NCBI GenBank assembly: GCA_902702965.1
Contig: CACRXP010001011.1
Coordinates: 126,948-190,947 of the forward strand
Direction of reading: 5' to 3'
DNA length: 64,000 nt
From: Spirometra erinaceieuropaei
Taxonomy: Eukaryota > Platyhelminthes > Cestoda > Diphyllobothriidea > Diphyllobothriidae
Shown: positions 1 to 9,965 of the stretch, piece by piece
Layout of the letters: each line of letters starts with the position of its first letter
Numbering within the stretch: the first letter of the stretch is position 1
Notes under the pieces: model-generated
Databases searched by the model: none
Told to the model about the DNA's origin: nothing
The model's input: the letters and a program-made list of their open reading frames with translations, nothing else
Program-made: the position numbers and the translations under genes

Positions 1-429
1 GAACTTATTTCCGGCTACATTCAGAAACCATTCTTAGTAAACAATGACCACATAGGTGACATGAATTTTTCTCATTCATTTTCGATGCCCTTAAAAAAAT
101 TAGATTTCATGGAAAGAAGCAAAAAATATTTGGTCTTTTGCTGGTTCGGTAGAAGAACAAGTCTTATTTCCACTTCCATTTTGACGCAAATGTATAAAAA
201 CTTTTCTCAATTCCCGAATAATGTTGAATATAACCTGCCGTTAAACTTGCAATAAGAGTTTCTTAACTACTAGCCGTACATTTTCCGCGTACGGAAATCC
301 ACACATTCCTCTACGGTAATAAAAGGGGACTAAATAAGTTTAATGAAATTAAGCAGTGGATTTGATCTATATTGTTAACATTACAAACCACACTGGTAAA
401 TGCATTGATTTGACGATCTATGAACGGTA
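1..429. other. AT-rich stretch, no gene
   Basis: No convincing coding exon. Bases about 60-115 are a diverged inverted copy of about 515-565 (both carry the words TTTTCGATGCCCTTAAAAA or its complement), so this looks like old rearranged repeat sequence. Confidence 0.4.
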
Positions 430-790
430 ATTTCACGATATTTAATAGTCCTCAAACTAGAAACCTTTTGGAAACCGAATTCCGCCCCTCTTTTGAGTAT
501 AACAATATATGTTTTCCATGAAATATAATTGGATTTTTAAGGGCATCGAAAATCAATGAAAAAACTTCATGCTACTTAAGTAATTTTTTTTACAAAGCAT
601 CGTCTTTGCATGCAGTTTGTTTGAAAGCCGGCAGCCTGAGGTAACTTATAAATTATAGCGTTATGTTGCAGGCTGAATTGTTATGCAACATTCCTTAATT
701 AATCTTTTCGAAAGGAACACGCATTTTAGAATTTTGGTCGACATTTCATGAGGTTGCCGACCTACTGTATAAAGGAAGGCAGGTAAAAAC
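430..790 (+). repeat. Old repeat shared with 6790-7330, probably Penelope-derived
   Basis: By eye this aligns in direct orientation with about 6790-7330: both contain a CATGAAAT(A/G)TAATTG word, a GAAAATCAATG word, a TCTTTTCGAAA word and end in AGGTAAAAA. In the second copy the distal end reads into the Penelope RT at 7246-7330, so this repeat is probably a decayed upstream piece of the same retroelement. Boundaries are approximate. Confidence 0.45.
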
Positions 791-1009
791 AGATAGCGTG
801 GTCACTACAAGACGTCAGGTTTATGAGATATGACAGTTTAATTATTCCGACCGACAAGGTAGTCCGCATGCCCCACGGCAGGATAAGAGATGCTGCTGTG
901 CCTTACGCGCAGTTATTTTGTACTAATAGAGTAGCGATGCATCTAACACTCTCTGCCTCTCCTCCTACACATGGACAAGGTATCAAGACAAAGTCAAGAA
1001 GAGCAGAGG

Positions 1010-1095
1010 TGGTGGAGACCGTAGGTGGCTTGCTGGGTCTAAGCCGCCCCCTTAGGCGTGCTGCCCAACCCGGTTCGAATCCAACTGGAAGGGAC
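1010..1095 (+). repeat. tRNA-like SINE head
   Basis: A GC-rich patch in AT-rich surroundings. GGTTCGAATCC at 1072-1082 is a perfect RNA polymerase III B box, preceded by GGTCTAAG and an arm-like CCCCCTTAGG that recall a leucine-type tRNA with a long variable arm. There is no clean acceptor stem, so it reads as a tRNA-derived SINE head and not a working tRNA. The open frame over 823-1116 is best explained as chance in this GC-rich patch. Confidence 0.5.
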
Positions 1096-1139
1096 TGCCA
1101 TAACGAACTCATTTAAAAAAGCCATTGCAGCCTGACTAT

Positions 1140-1677
1140 CTGTACACCATTCAACAACCCAACCCGCAAAGCGCACACAGTTGATAAACTACGAAGTTCG
1201 AGGTATCCGGTCAGTTGACAACCATCCAAACAATAGCTTTCAGCCACTTTAATAGGGTCAAGCGTGGCAAATTACCTATAGTAAAAAAAGGGCTGAGTCG
1301 GTGATTGCGCTTACCATTCCAACTCCTAAGCCCCCGTCTCTGTCCAAACCGGGCGCTTTTCGGCTGCGGGGAATGTGCGCGTACGATATAACGGACTGAG
1401 GACTGTAGTTCAACGAAAGAGTGGGCATCAATACTAATAAGGCTAATTATTGTGTTTAATTAGAAAACGGGTTACAAACGTCTTCCAACGGTCGACTGGA
1501 TTCGTGCGAGCCGTCTATACGTCGAAGTACTAACAAGCAAACGAAAATCGCAATATACTAAGGGCCAATTTGGTCTTGCTCTTTCCGTAGTCAGACTACT
1601 GTTCGGAATCTCTAAAAGTGCAGTATAACACATTCCGCTTGGTACTACTTATTGACAATTAAGCAAAATCCCATGTT
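1140..1677. other. Intergenic, nothing recognised
   Basis: No exon, RNA gene or repeat with a partner in this window was seen. GC content is higher than the surroundings up to about 1400, which may be the body of the SINE headed at 1010. Confidence 0.4.
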
Positions 1678-2104
1678 TTTGAAGCAAGCAAGGACAGCAG
1701 AATTTAATGGTACCACCAAATTTCGCGACGGCTTCTCAACTGCTGCCGGTCGTTGCATAACAGAAATAACAAGTGAGAAAGGTGCAAAGGTTTGAATTTC
1801 GACAGAGAAAATCGATGTACAACAGCAAGGTCAACGTGTACAGCGCGTAGACTAATCGATAAAATGGTAACTTCAAAATGCAACACAGAAATGAAAATGG
1901 GGAACTAGACATGCCGAGGGATTTCGAAACTCAAAAGGGGCTCGGGTCTACCAGGGCAAGCTGAGGTTGACCACGTGATCTAACCGTTTACATAGGTCGG
2001 GTTTCTCCCGCCGTATATAGGCTGCCTCCAGGTAGCACGATAACCGAGTAGTTCGTGCTCGAACTAATACTCGAAAAGACGTCTTAGGGTCAACCGAATG
2101 GCCA
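1678..2104 (-). repeat. Left arm of 427-bp inverted repeat (Penelope 3' end)
   Basis: This is the inverted partner of 3109-3535. Every position x pairs with 5213-x, with no indel, and a 60-codon frame reads identically in both arms. The arm contains the C-terminal tail of the Penelope protein (ending in LPW and a stop at 1948 on the minus strand) plus its 3' flank. Here it is in natural continuity with the endonuclease-coding part to its right. Confidence 0.9.
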
Positions 2105-3108
2105 CTATCAAGGAGCTTTTTTGTAATGGAAGACCGTGGAGTCTTGTTCTCCTGCTTTAGAAGTCATTTAGGCAGGTGCTCAACTGCTCTGGCTGCTAGT
2201 TGCCTTTGCGTTCGCCCAATGTACTTGCATCCACAAGTACATGTAAATTCGTAAACACAATTTGACGTGGCGTGCAATGGCAAGGCATCCTTCGCCCGTA
2301 GAACTTCGATAGCCTTAGTAGAACTGTAAAAGATGAGTTCAGCTGCGTTGTAAGTTCTTTCAATAGTGCATCTCAATCGCCGCTTGATGGTATTAGAGAT
2401 GTTGTCGCCCCTAAAGGGTAAGGATATTATAACGGGCTTTTTCGGAACAGATTGCTCCGTCAATTTTGGCCGCAAAGTGTTGCTGTACTTTTCAATGAAT
2501 CGTGTTGGATATCCGCGTTTAAGCAGGGCTGTTTTTAGGCAAGAAATTTCATCATCCAGCGTTTCAATAGAGAAAATTTTTCTTGCTCCTTGGAATAGAG
2601 CGTAAACCAAATTTCGCTTTCGTTGTATCGGCACAAAGCTCAAGAAGTGTAGGTATTGGCCTTTCCTTGTGTCTTTGTGGAAAACAGATCGCCGTATTGA
2701 ACCATCTTCCCGTCTAGTCATGAGGACATCCAGGAAAGAGAGCTTGTTGCACTACTCCTTCCCCATTGTGAATCTAATCTTAGGATGGAGACTGCTCATG
2801 ACAACAAGTAGGTGTTCGGCTTCATCGTCGTTATCAACAATAGCAAAAATGTCGTCTACATATCTTTTGTACAGAGTTTTCCTATTCAATTTTTCTGAGA
2901 ACTTTTCTTCTAGGTGACCCATAAAAATGTCAGCAAGGGTTGGACCAAGTGGACTTCACATTGCCACTCCATCAATTTGTCTGTACATCTGTCCATTGAA
3001 CAGAAATTGAACGTTTTTCGTGCATAGTTTCAACAGGTCACGTAATATTTCGGGTGACATTCGGGTTTCAGACGCATGGTCGCATATGATATCGATAGTC
3101 TCATCCAC
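1948..3108 (-). pseudogene. Penelope-like retroelement relic, RT C-terminal half plus GIY-YIG endonuclease
   Basis: On the minus strand one frame runs through the RT palm: an SPLGP motif, then YVDD (2851-2862), then a SFLDVLMTRR motif, a linker, and a GIY-YIG-type endonuclease near 2170-2260 with the CKYIGRTQRQL signature. It continues into a tail with DSGHSVDP and ends at 1948. RT plus a C-terminal GIY-YIG domain is diagnostic of Penelope-like elements. The copy is dead: in-frame stops lie at 2956-2958 (TGA where GSPLGP-type elements have glycine), 2752-2754 (TAG) and 2164-2166 (TGA), yet there is no frameshift over more than 1.1 kb, so inactivation is fairly recent. It is 5'-truncated at 3108, exactly where the inverted arm begins, so the N-terminal RT fingers are missing. 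Confidence 0.88.
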
Positions 3109-3535
3109 TGGCCATTCGGTTGACCCTAAGACGTCTTTTCGAGTATTAGTTCGAGCACGAACTACTCGGTTATCGTGCTACCTGGAGGCAGCCTATATAC
3201 GGCGGGAGAAACCCGACCTATGTAAACGGTTAGATCACGTGGTCAACCTCAGCTTGCCCTGGTAGACCCGAGCCCCTTTTGAGTTTCGAAATCCCTCGGC
3301 ATGTCTAGTTCCCCATTTTCATTTCTGTGTTGCATTTTGAAGTTACCATTTTATCGATTAGTCTACGCGCTGTACACGTTGACCTTGCTGTTGTACATCG
3401 ATTTTCTCTGTCGAAATTCAAACCTTTGCACCTTTCTCACTTGTTATTTCTGTTATGCAACGACCGGCAGCAGTTGAGAAGCCGTCGCGAAATTTGGTGG
3501 TACCATTAAATTCTGCTGTCCTTGCTTGCTTCAAA
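3109..3535 (+). repeat. Right arm of 427-bp inverted repeat (inverted Penelope 3' end)
   Basis: Base-matched inverted copy of 1678-2104, joined directly to the truncated 5' side of the Penelope relic. The frame reading DSGHSVDP and ending LPW with a stop at 3263-3265 is therefore present twice, head to head. Penelope-like elements are known to insert as 5'-truncated copies with inverted fragments (pseudo-LTR structures); this matches that behaviour. Confidence 0.88.
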
Positions 3536-6105
3536 TTCATTCCGCGGAAATATTCCTTCAAAAATCCCATGTGACTAAACACATAATGACAATAATTTTA
3601 TGATATACATGAATACATTTTTTTGGGATATTCGTGGGTAAATATAATTCATAGACGCTGCAGATGTGCAGATTTAACAGATAATTCACAAAAACAAACC
3701 TTGACACTGGGTATAATGTCTAACGCACGACTTTAATGTTAGTTGATAGAAGAGTGAAAACTTTGAGTAAAAAAAATTTGTGGGGTCGGATCCGCAGTAA
3801 ATTGCTTGAAGTTTTAGTCAAGTGTAAATCTATATACCTTTATAATGGGTGGGCTTCCCTTTCGTTCCACCTAAAATAACTTGCAAGCCGTAAATTAATA
3901 TGAAATAAGAAACATAACTGAACAATTTCTAACGTTTGGTTTATTGAATTCTTTCAATAAAATTTTGATTTTGTCTGCAATAAAACCTAACTACGTGAAA
4001 CACCAACAGCATGTAAATGATGGAGGTGCAAGACCCGAAGTAGTACCCGTAATAGGTATAATAAGGTAACTGCTTACATCGGCATGCACATACTAGAAGT
4101 TCGCAGTGTTGGAATGTGCTTTAAGAATAAAGCCTATGAATAATTGCGTTCGCGAGTGGCATGTACATTTATTGGGCTAACTAATGAAATTTCCGCCAAA
4201 ATTTCGAAAGGCGTTCTCGTTTCGAAAAGATTAATTAAGTGTGATTTAAAATTAATCATAATCACCATAATTCTATAATTATCCAGTTACCACAGTATGC
4301 CGTCTTTTGAATAAACTTACAGTACGTGACCTACCCCATGAAACCTGGCATTCGAAACTGATGAGAGAATTTCCTGACGCCTTTAACGTTCAGCATTTTG
4401 TTCGCTCATCCACTTCCTTCAACAAAATGTCATTTTCTTGTGCAGAAATTGTGTTTGCGTAATTATCGCAAGTAAAATATCAGTAAATCTAGCGAAAATG
4501 GACGTTTGAATATATTTGTGCGATTTCTAATGCTAATGTATGTCCTAGATCATGATTACGCATCTGAGAGACTTTTTATTTGAATGGTAAGTAATGTATC
4601 TGCGGGAGTTTTAACAAACAAATATAGTCGAACTCGTAAATTTAATTTACGTCCGCAGTTAACCATAGTGAATAACCAGCTAACACAAAGGTTATTTAAG
4701 GAAAACATATATTTCATCAATTTGTAAATGTCAAATTAGCAGATGGGTGCGATTTGGTGCCCTAAAGAGCAGTAATAACCAAATAGGGAATTCTTCGATT
4801 AAGTGGGCTGAAATTGTTTGGTCGTTTGGAAAATACTACCTGATATCACATAAATGACAACCGCCAAATGGTCATTTCCAGCTTTAAACATATTAAACGC
4901 AACTTATCGTGTAGTTCAGCATCTGTGCATACCTTATTCAGAAATAGAACAAGCAAAGCATTAACAGTTTCAGCAGAATATCAGAATTTATATCGGCGAT
5001 CTGCCATGCAAGCTAAAACAGCGAAAATGGCCTCAATATAAAGAGAATAGCTTGTTCTTACGTTCTCGGTAGAAAAATATTAATATTTCTTAGGAACGCG
5101 AAAGAAAAGGCCAAAAGTGTCAAATTTTTACATGGCCTCACCGTGAAAAAGTACAAAGTACCCAAAGTATGTCAACGGAGTGCAATAATAAAACACTTCT
5201 TAAAGAGCTAACTTATTAAGAAAAGTTTTCTTATTGATCGACGCCATATTCCTTGCTGACGTTCGTTTTGAGCAGCCATGTTTTCTCGAAAATCAAGTTT
5301 GATGTTTGAATGAGTCTTCACATGTGGCCCAAACGACCATCTTTGTGAAAAGGAGCGTGCGAATAATAACTTATTCGGTAAATGCTTTCAAGAATAATGT
5401 TATTTTAAAGTTCTCAACCGACAGGTAATTCAGAATCTGTCTTTATGGAAGATTGGGTGAAAATACTGACAATCATGAAGTATTCAGTAATATTTCGGTC
5501 CGAGCTGAAATTCAATGCAATCAAAAACGAGTGAAAAGTTTACAGTAATTTACAGGAAGTAACTGCTCTCTGTAAACAGTAAGCGGTATGTTTACGATCA
5601 CGCCGGCAATTCTTTTTAAATTTTTTAGGCATCGACCGGCCTCACGGCATGTCACCTAATGAATACTTTTGTTCCTACGACGACTTCATCGTTGAAATCA
5701 AGCAAAATCCACCTCCTCTTGTTGAACCCCATTTCATTTACTTCAAACAAATAAAAAAACAAGAATAAATGGAAAACTGTTCGGGAATCTTTACTCAGGA
5801 TGTAGGCAGTTGACCAACCGTCATATATGAAACCCAACAAATAATTAAACGATATTTACGTTTAAAATTCACCAAAAACACTATTACTAGACCTTATTAT
5901 ATGCCTACTTTGTTATGAGACTATATTGTATACATCTAAATACGACGTTTACTAAATTAGAGCCATTCCTCACGTTTTTAGGATATTGCGCCTTTCAAAA
6001 CAAATCAGCATTTCTTAACAATGTAACACTGCCTTAAATATTTGTCTTATTTTTTTAATACTTTTAAACTTGTATTTAAGAAACATAAATGTTGGACTCA
6101 TAAAA
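3536..6105. other. AT-rich intergenic sequence with an old dispersed repeat
   Basis: No exon recognised. About 3560-4150 resembles 33790-34380 in direct orientation (both hold TGTGACTAAACACAT and a GACCCGAAGTA/AACCCGAAGTA word followed by GCATGCACATA/GACATGCACATA), indicating an old dispersed repeat. The small open frame at 5652-5840 has no partner or domain and is left uncalled. Confidence 0.4.
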
Positions 6106-6405
6106 TGGTGTTAGGGGGCGCTCACCGATCGTTCATATGGAAGTCACTCGCTCCGTTGTGCCTAACGGGCTCTCTCTCGAGCCAGTTTGGATCGGTGAAC
6201 GCCCATTACCATTGTATATTCCCGATCGAAACCGACAGGGCGACGGGCTCGTGGTACAGTTGTTAAAAGCGTGGACCTCTAAATAAGAGGTCGCGAGTTC
6301 ATGCCTCGGATGTTCCACACTTCGGGGTTGGGTATGACTGGCTGACGACGGCTAATAAACCAGAAAAGGCCATTCCAGTCCCCCTTGTCTTTGTCGGTAA
6401 TAACA
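6106..6405 (+). mobile_element. tRNA-derived SINE with hammerhead-like tail, copy S1
   Basis: Plus-strand SINE. A leader contains GCGCTCACCGATC (near 6119) and its inverted partner GATCGGTGAACGC (near 6191), able to form a hairpin. A tRNA-like region follows from GGGCTCGTGGTAC (A-box-like) to a B-box-like GAGTTCATGCC near 6296, then GGTTGGGTATGACTGG, the hammerhead-like core, and a tail CTTTGTCGGTAAT. It shares leader, head and tail with the array at 27484-28385 and with a decayed copy at 60690-61130. Confidence 0.75.
6336..6380 (+). ncRNA. Hammerhead-ribozyme-like motif in SINE S1
   Basis: GACTGG (6336-6341) is followed at once by CTGACGA (6342-6348), which fits the hammerhead core CUGANGA. 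A weak stem II (GGCT/AACC with one mismatch) leads to GAAA (6363-6366), then a short stem III and CCAGTC (6375-6380). CCAGTC is the exact complement of GACTGG, closing stem I. Stem II is damaged here, so this copy is probably inactive. Confidence 0.5.
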
Positions 6406-6789
6406 AACTGCTCAAACAATGGTGTCGGTTGGCAAGTGATTATCAGTCGTTCGTAAATTTCAACACATGTTACTAATTGCATTTCAAACAGAATGCAGGA
6501 ACAATAGCAGAAAAAAATTGCATCTTAAGAAGCATGCAATTTTCTAATGGATTTTTATACCCTAAGATTTTAAATGAGACTCCAAGAAAAAATGCAGCAA
6601 AATACTCCGTTATTTTAATTATTCGGTAAAAACTTACGCCTTCTTTCAATTTTATACGCAAAGCAGAAGCATAATTTGGTTTCAAAAAGTTTCTAATTGT
6701 GAGACATTTAACTGCCATGCAGTGGCCGTTCATAAAACGTCCCGTATATGCTTTTACCAACGTGTCTTGTAAAGTTAATAATATTGTTC
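6406..6789. other. Intergenic, nothing recognised
   Basis: AT-rich. An open minus-strand frame over 6473-6760 (95 codons) has no recognisable domain and no partner elsewhere in the window. Confidence 0.35.
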
Positions 6790-7330
6790 AAATCCACTGC
6801 TTAAATCTATGAATTTCATATGGTCTCCTCTTAATACCGTAGTGCAATATATGGCTCATCATACACGTAAAAATACGGCTTACAGATTTGAAACCCTAAA
6901 TGCAAGTGTAACGGCAGGTCGAGTTCTAAAAGTATTCGGTAATTGTAAGTTTTTGAAAACGGAATTATACCCCTCCTTCGAGTGTTTAAGTTGAAGAAGA
7001 CGTGAGGTGTTTTCGAATAAGTATAAACAAAATATCTGTATGCATTTATTCCATGAAATGTAATTGAATTTTCAAGAGCATTGAAAATCAATGCTAATAA
7101 AGAAGGCATTTTTTCCAGTTATCCTTCCTGCATGCAGTGGAAAATAAGTTCATTCAAAAGAAGACTCCCTGTGGTAACTGAATCATTATAAAATTATGGT
7201 ATATGATGACAAGTTTTACAACGCTATTTAGTCTTTTCGAAACGAGAAGGCAGCATGTTTTAGAACTGCCAAATCGTTGTCGTAGGAACTATTGTCAATT
7301 AGATGATAGCTACTACCAGTAGGTAAAAAG
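6790..7330 (+). repeat. Repeat shared with 430-790, running into a Penelope relic
   Basis: Direct, diverged copy of 430-790. Its last part (about 7246-7330) can be read as the RT segment just before the conserved MGSPISG motif (CQLDDSYYQ, then a stop, then VKRTP), so at least the distal part belongs to the retroelement that follows. Confidence 0.45.
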
Positions 7331-8335
7331 AACACCAATGGGCTCACCAATATCAGGACCGCTCGCCGAACTAGTGTTGCAACGACTAGAAAAGGTAGTT
7401 TTGCACACTATAAAGCCAAAATTATGGCTTAGCTACGTTGATGACACCTTTGTCATAATAATGAACTGTGAAGTCTAACAGCTTCATCAGGGACATAGTG
7501 GCGTCTTCCCTGCCATACAGTTTACTCGCAAAGAGACAATTGGAGACAGCATGTCGTTTCTGGACGTGAGAAGACAGAAGTTCATCGGTGGAAGCCTACC
7601 AGCAAGCGTCCATAGGACGGGGTCTAATTATGAGATTATTCTCAACGATGGAAGCAGCCACTTCGTAGCTCGCAAAAGAAGCTGCGTCCGAAATCTGTTC
7701 AACCGGGCCTAACGTTATTGCAACAGCAACGATCTCCTGAACGAAGAGCTTGTCCACCTGTATCAGTTATTCCGCTCTAATGGATATACGATTCGTTTTG
7801 TAAAGAAGTGCTTTAGACATCAGACACAGTCGCAGGACCCCACCCCCAACGGAGTGATTGTGACACGAAAATGTTGCTCTTTACCATATATGCGTAAACC
7901 GTCTGAGATACTTGCCCGGAAGTTCAACCGCTTGGGTATTCGCGTTGCCCACAAACCGGCATCTTTATCAGGGGCAGCACTATCTCGAGTGAAGGACCTC
8001 ATCCCTAAAGAGCAACAAACGAATATAATTTATCGCATCCCGTGCGCTATTTGCTCTTGCGTGTATGTTGGTCATAGGGGTCAACATCTGGGCACCCGTA
8101 TCAATAAACACAAATTAGCTATTCTATCGGCGAGACCCCCTCTCCCTCGTCTTTGCCCATGTACTCGAGTACAAGGAAGTGCATGGCACTGAGGTCGTCG
8201 CCATGGCTAACACAAAGCGAGCGAGGGAATTCCCCGAGGCCAGGTACTCCAATGCAGATAGTATCAACCGCCACGTTGACGTAGGCGCCCATTACGTGGG
8301 TCAACGTTCGCGGCTGATTACCCCCTGACCTAATA
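7246..8335 (+). pseudogene. Penelope-like retroelement relic 2
   Basis: Plus-strand RT and endonuclease remnants. MGSPISGPLAELVLQ starts at 7338, and WLSYVDDTFV gives the YVDD catalytic motif at 7434-7445. A FLDVRR motif follows near 7558, then NLFNRA and a TRKCC segment, and a GIY-YIG-like part near 8028-8120 (CVYVGHRGQHLGTRINKHK). After a frameshift the tail reads EVVAMANTKRAREF near 8190-8230. In-frame stops (after NCEV, and after NLFNRA) and at least two frameshifts make it a pseudogene, older than the relic at 1948-3108. Its RT sequence differs from both other relics, so it is a separate Penelope lineage. Confidence 0.8.
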
Positions 8336-8970
8336 ACGCATCAACGAACACGAATGCGGGCGTCCGCTGTCCAACTGATTCCCCACCCACCCTCCCTCTC
8401 CAAGAGTGTGTGACGTAGTTGTTCCGCTTCCTCTCCATCCCCTCCTCACTCGGGGACCTAAAATGACCTCGAAATCTCCCCTTCTTACACGTCAGCGGCC
8501 TGTCTGTCCTATCGCACCAACTGCTCTACTGTGACATCCCAACATTCTACCTTGTTTTTTTTCGTCTGACGACGGGCTGGTGTCATCAGGTCGATAATTC
8601 ACGAGTACAACTCGACTTTTCCCAAGATCCTATTCTATTTTTCATTATTTCAACTCGGAATGCATACCACCTCTTATCTACAGCATATATATATATTTCG
8701 AATAAGAATGTGTCCTTTGGGAAAATGAACAACTTTTTTTCCATAAATTGTCGAATCTGGTTCCCCAGCTCGTCGTCAAACGTGTAGTAAGTTGAAAGAA
8801 ACAGTCAAAATTTAAATATGCCCAAAATATCGATATTACTTTGTCAGAACTGAGGATGGGTCAATGCTTTGAGCTGATATCACGTGTTGATTGCCCAATA
8901 CTTTTTCAATTTTTCTTTCAGATTTGTGTACATGGCGTCAAGATCATGACGTCGATTGATGCACGATTCA
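8336..8970. other. Probable retroelement 3' flank, no gene
   Basis: The segment between the 3' ends of two convergent Penelope relics is C+T-rich to about 8500 and includes a CGACGGGCTGGTGTCATCAG word that looks like retroelement 3' UTR. A short (TA)n tract lies near 8684-8694. No coding exon is seen. Confidence 0.4.
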
Positions 8971-9965
8971 TCAAAGCGAATGTCCTCTAGAATTTCTCGG
9001 CCTTTTTATGTGGGCAGTACCGACAATACATGTTTTGTCCCAAACGAATTTATGCCCAGTTTCAAAAGTATGCGTGACGGCACGGAATAAGTTATGCCGC
9101 CCCTTTACTATCAATTGGTGTTTATGTATGCGTGTAAAGGCGAATTTGCCGGTTTCACCACAATATACCACATTAATTGCCACATGGAATTTTATCGACC
9201 ACTTATTTTTATCCAAATAGCCAGCCATATCCTCAGGGTGTACAAGCTGATTGCGTAATGTAGTTGGCGGTTTGAGAGCAACTTGTATTTGGTGCTTTCT
9301 CAGGTCCCTTTCAACGGGTTCAGACCAATTTCTAATGTAGGCAAGCGCTTACAAATGTTTTGATTTTGGCGTCTGTTTGGAACAGTTTAGTTCCTTATCT
9401 CTTTCTTCTGATTCTTGCTGTTCCATGGTTTGGCTTACAAAATCTCTAAGGTAGCCGTTTTGGGAAAAAAAGGTTGAAGAGATAATTGAGTTCTTCCTTG
9501 TACCCTTCGTTCTCAGAGCAATGTGTCTTTGCTCGATTAAGTAGGGTGTTAAGAGTCCTCCGTTTGGGAGCCATGGGGTGGTTGCTCTCGTAATGTAGAA
9601 TAACTTCCGCATAAGTTTCTTTGCGGTATACTGACGCCTGGAATGTCCCGTCAGTTTGTCGCTGTACGAACACTAAGAAATGAAAGCGTGAAGAAGATTT
9701 CCGGTACGGTTGAGTTTTAATGGCGTTTAAAGTTGATCCATCCTGACGGTGACATATGTATCATCTACGTAGCGTACCCACAATTTGGGATTGAATAATG
9801 GTAAGGTCTTGGCCGCTTATTTTTGTATTGTGACATCAGCCAGATAGCCAGAAATAGGTGACGCCATAGGAGCTCATTTCACTGTTGATAATATTCATGT
9901 GCGAACGACAAGTTCGTTTCTTAACATATGTTGAAAAGTTTAAGCAAAGCAGATGCATACAAATC
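8971..9965 (-). pseudogene. Penelope-like retroelement relic 3
   Basis: Minus-strand RT plus endonuclease. Reading leftwards from about 9965: NLSFAHEYYQQ, then (after damage) APMASPISGYLAD, then WVRYVDDTYV with YVDD at 9760-9771. A TDGTFQASVYRKETYAE segment and an NGYLRDF segment follow, and finally the GIY-YIG part near 9120-9180 (VVYCGETGKFAFTRIHKHQL). At least three stops or frameshifts interrupt it. It lies tail to tail with relic 2. The RT sequence is closer to the GSPISG type of relic 2 than to the GSPLGP type of relic 1. Confidence 0.8.

Noticed and set aside
823..1116. 97-codon frame in a GC-rich patch
   Set aside because: It runs across a tRNA-like SINE head with a perfect B box; no domain and no exon structure.
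3327..3509. 60-codon frame found twice (also 1704-1886, opposite strand)
   Set aside because: The identity comes from the inverted repeat arms; the frame is antisense to the 3' untranslated part of the Penelope element.
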